From NCBI GenBank assembly GCA_019348265.1, contig JAHWJV010000121.1:1-8941 (forward strand): a stretch of 8,941 bases of DNA. Direction: 5' to 3'. Below are positions 8,254 to 8,941 of this stretch, in pieces (the first letter of the stretch is position 1; every line of letters begins with the position of its first letter). Under the pieces are notes generated by a model. It worked only from the letters and a program-made list of their open reading frames with translations, searched no databases and had not been told where the DNA came from. Both the position numbers and the translations under genes were made by a program. The DNA comes from Gemmatimonadota bacterium. Lineage in GTDB: Bacteria > Gemmatimonadota > Gemmatimonadetes > Longimicrobiales > Longimicrobiaceae.

Positions 8254-8338
8254 GAACTGCAAAGTTCAAAAGTGCAAAGTTCAAAGCAACCGGTGAGTTG
8301 CTTCGAACTTTGCACTTCGAATTTTGAACTCTGAACTT
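8254..8338. repeat. second heptamer-repeat palindromic element between convergent genes
   Basis: The left side reads as near-heptads ACTGCAA, AGTTCAA, AAGTGCAA, AGTTCAA. The right side reads CTTCGAA, CTTTGCA, CTTCGAA, TTTTGAA, CTCTGAA. The two sides are largely reverse complements around the hairpin at 8270-8317. The element is much richer in A and T than the flanking genes and occupies most of the gap between the ABC exporter stop (8244) and the minus-strand stop (8349). Its plan matches the element at 5548-5647, although the heptamer differs. Confidence 0.7.
8270..8317. terminator. hairpin, probable bidirectional terminator
   Basis: The arms 8270-8290 and 8297-8317 pair over 21 positions with one mismatch (A8283 against C8304) and the six-base loop CGGTGA. 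Plus-strand transcripts continue into CGAATTTTGAAC and minus-strand transcripts into TTGAACTTTGCAG, so T-rich stretches lie on both sides. It lies between converging genes, as a two-way terminator should. Confidence 0.65.
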
Positions 8339-8348
8339 CTCTCTATCC

Positions 8349-8696
8349 TCAGCCCTGCCTGACTTCGAGCTCCTCCAGAACCCAGCGACCCTCGGCGAAG
8401 CGAACGGTGCAGCTGAAGCCGTGGCGTACCTTCTCGCCGGACTGCCGGGCCTGATCGACCGCGGATTCGATGCGGTAGCGCCCGCTGCCCAGCGGGGTCG
8501 TGCGGCTACCGGCGCCGTCGAAGGTCTCCACGGACAGTTCTCCCTGCATCTTCTTCGAGACCTGGCGGGCGCAGTAGGAGAAGGCCGCCGGCTCCGAATC
8601 CAGAGGTGCGAAGGAGGAGGAGCCGTCGGACGTGAAGCGCGAGGCGAAGCGGGCGTACCAGTCGGCGAGCTCGGCGTCGCGTGCGAGGCGTGTCAC
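8349..8696 (-). CDS. unrecognised small protein, apparently missing its normal N-terminus
   Basis: I do not recognise a named family. From the stop at 8349 back to about 8670 the minus strand reads like a genuine protein domain: ELADWYARFASRFTSDG, then SYCARQVSKKMQGELSVETF, then RYRIESAVDQARQSGEKV, and a closing FSCTVRFAEGRWVLEELEV. The alternating strands at the end suggest a small alpha+beta domain like those of secreted or lipid-anchored proteins. Upstream of about 8690 the frame stays open to 8882 but becomes Arg-rich and featureless, with no signal peptide or lipobox. That stretch overlaps a convincing cytochrome on the plus strand. The coordinate 8696 is the nearest in-frame GTG. Other in-frame starts (GTG at 8714, ATG at 8756, ATG at 8882) also lack a ribosome site, as far as checked. 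The gene is therefore probably 5'-truncated at a breakpoint. Confidence 0.55.
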   Translation of the reverse strand: MTRLARDAELADWYARFASRFTSDGSSSFAPLDSEPAAFSYCARQVSKKMQGELSVETFDGAGSRTTPLGSGRYRIESAVDQARQSGEKVRHGFSCTVRFAEGRWVLEELEVRQG

Positions 8697-8941
8697 GGTC
8701 CGGGCGCGGCGCACGTCGACAAGCACCGCGATCCGGTCGCGAGGTACATGCAACATGCAAGCAAGCGCGCCGACGCGACAATCGTCCAGCCGGCGCGTCT
8801 GTCGCCCGAGCGGAGCGCGGCCGTCTGTGGGCAGTGCCACGCGTATGCCTACCCGCGGGACGAAGACGAGTGGTGGTCGCACGGCTACGCGCGGAGCTTC
8901 CGTCCCGGCGAACGCCTCGAGCCGTCGCGCTGGATCCTCGG
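8661..8941 (+). CDS. multihaem c-type cytochrome fragment (truncated at both ends)
   Basis: This frame runs off the right edge with no stop and has no start codon at its left end, so it is easily missed. It contains two haem-binding CXXCH motifs: CEACH (8682-8696), in the context GELGVACEACHGPGAAHV, and CGQCH (8826-8840), in the context QPARLSPERSAAVCGQCH. It continues through PRDEDEWWSHGYARSFRPGE. CEACHGPG followed by a second CXXCH after a PARL-type linker is typical of large periplasmic multihaem cytochromes, some fused to TPRs. These carry electrons outside the inner membrane. The expected signal peptide and upstream haem sites are absent. The same frame is open from 8328, but upstream of about 8655 its translation is Gly/Ala/Arg-rich and lies antisense to the minus-strand gene, so I end the real part near 8661. 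An in-frame ATG at 8748 comes after the first haem motif and is unlikely to be the native start. Confidence 0.7.

Overview
The window is strongly GC-rich with dense coding. It carries a sigma-54-type activator, a large cyclic-di-GMP enzyme, an ABC exporter and several small exported proteins: a ZU5-like lipoprotein, an LTxxQ/Spy-like lipoprotein and a multihaem cytochrome fragment. This mix fits a Gram-negative soil or sediment bacterium. Gemmatimonadota is my best guess from overall flavour, with Acidobacteriota or Myxococcota as alternatives. No marker gene settles it.

Layout, left to right. (1) 61-651 (+): small lipoprotein with a ZU5-like beta domain. (2) 754-1776 (+): free-standing TPR protein, followed by a hairpin terminator at 1793-1832. 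(3) 1930-2976 (+): sigma-54 activator with no sensory domain. It overlaps by 8 bases (4) 2969-5548 (+): an 859-residue protein with a TPR module, an HD-GYP phosphodiesterase domain, a degenerate receiver and a GGDEF diguanylate cyclase domain. The TPR module of (4) is a clear paralogue of protein (2). Genes 2-4 therefore form a signalling cassette in which the same protein-binding module flanks an activator that lacks its own sensor. (5) 5653-6237 (-): LTxxQ-like lipoprotein, convergent with (4) and divergent from (6). (6) 6409-8244 (+): MsbA-like ABC exporter half-transporter. (7) 8349 to about 8696 (-): C-terminal part of a small protein of unknown function. (8) About 8661-8941 (+): fragment of a multihaem c-type cytochrome with two CXXCH motifs, running off the window.

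Both gaps between convergent genes (5548-5647 and 8254-8338) hold a similar non-coding structure. Short heptamer repeats lie as inverted arms around a strong central hairpin, with a different heptamer in each gap. They probably act as two-way terminators and may belong to one repeat class.

The right end is anomalous. Two convincing but 5'-truncated proteins on opposite strands meet at about 8655-8700, and neither has a normal N-terminus. This looks like a breakpoint, either a real rearrangement or a chimeric assembly join. The most interesting functional proposal is the TPR / sigma-54 activator / TPR-HD-GYP-GGDEF cassette, which could link cyclic-di-GMP turnover to sigma-54-dependent transcription. 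That link is inference; the domains and the paralogy are visible in the sequence.
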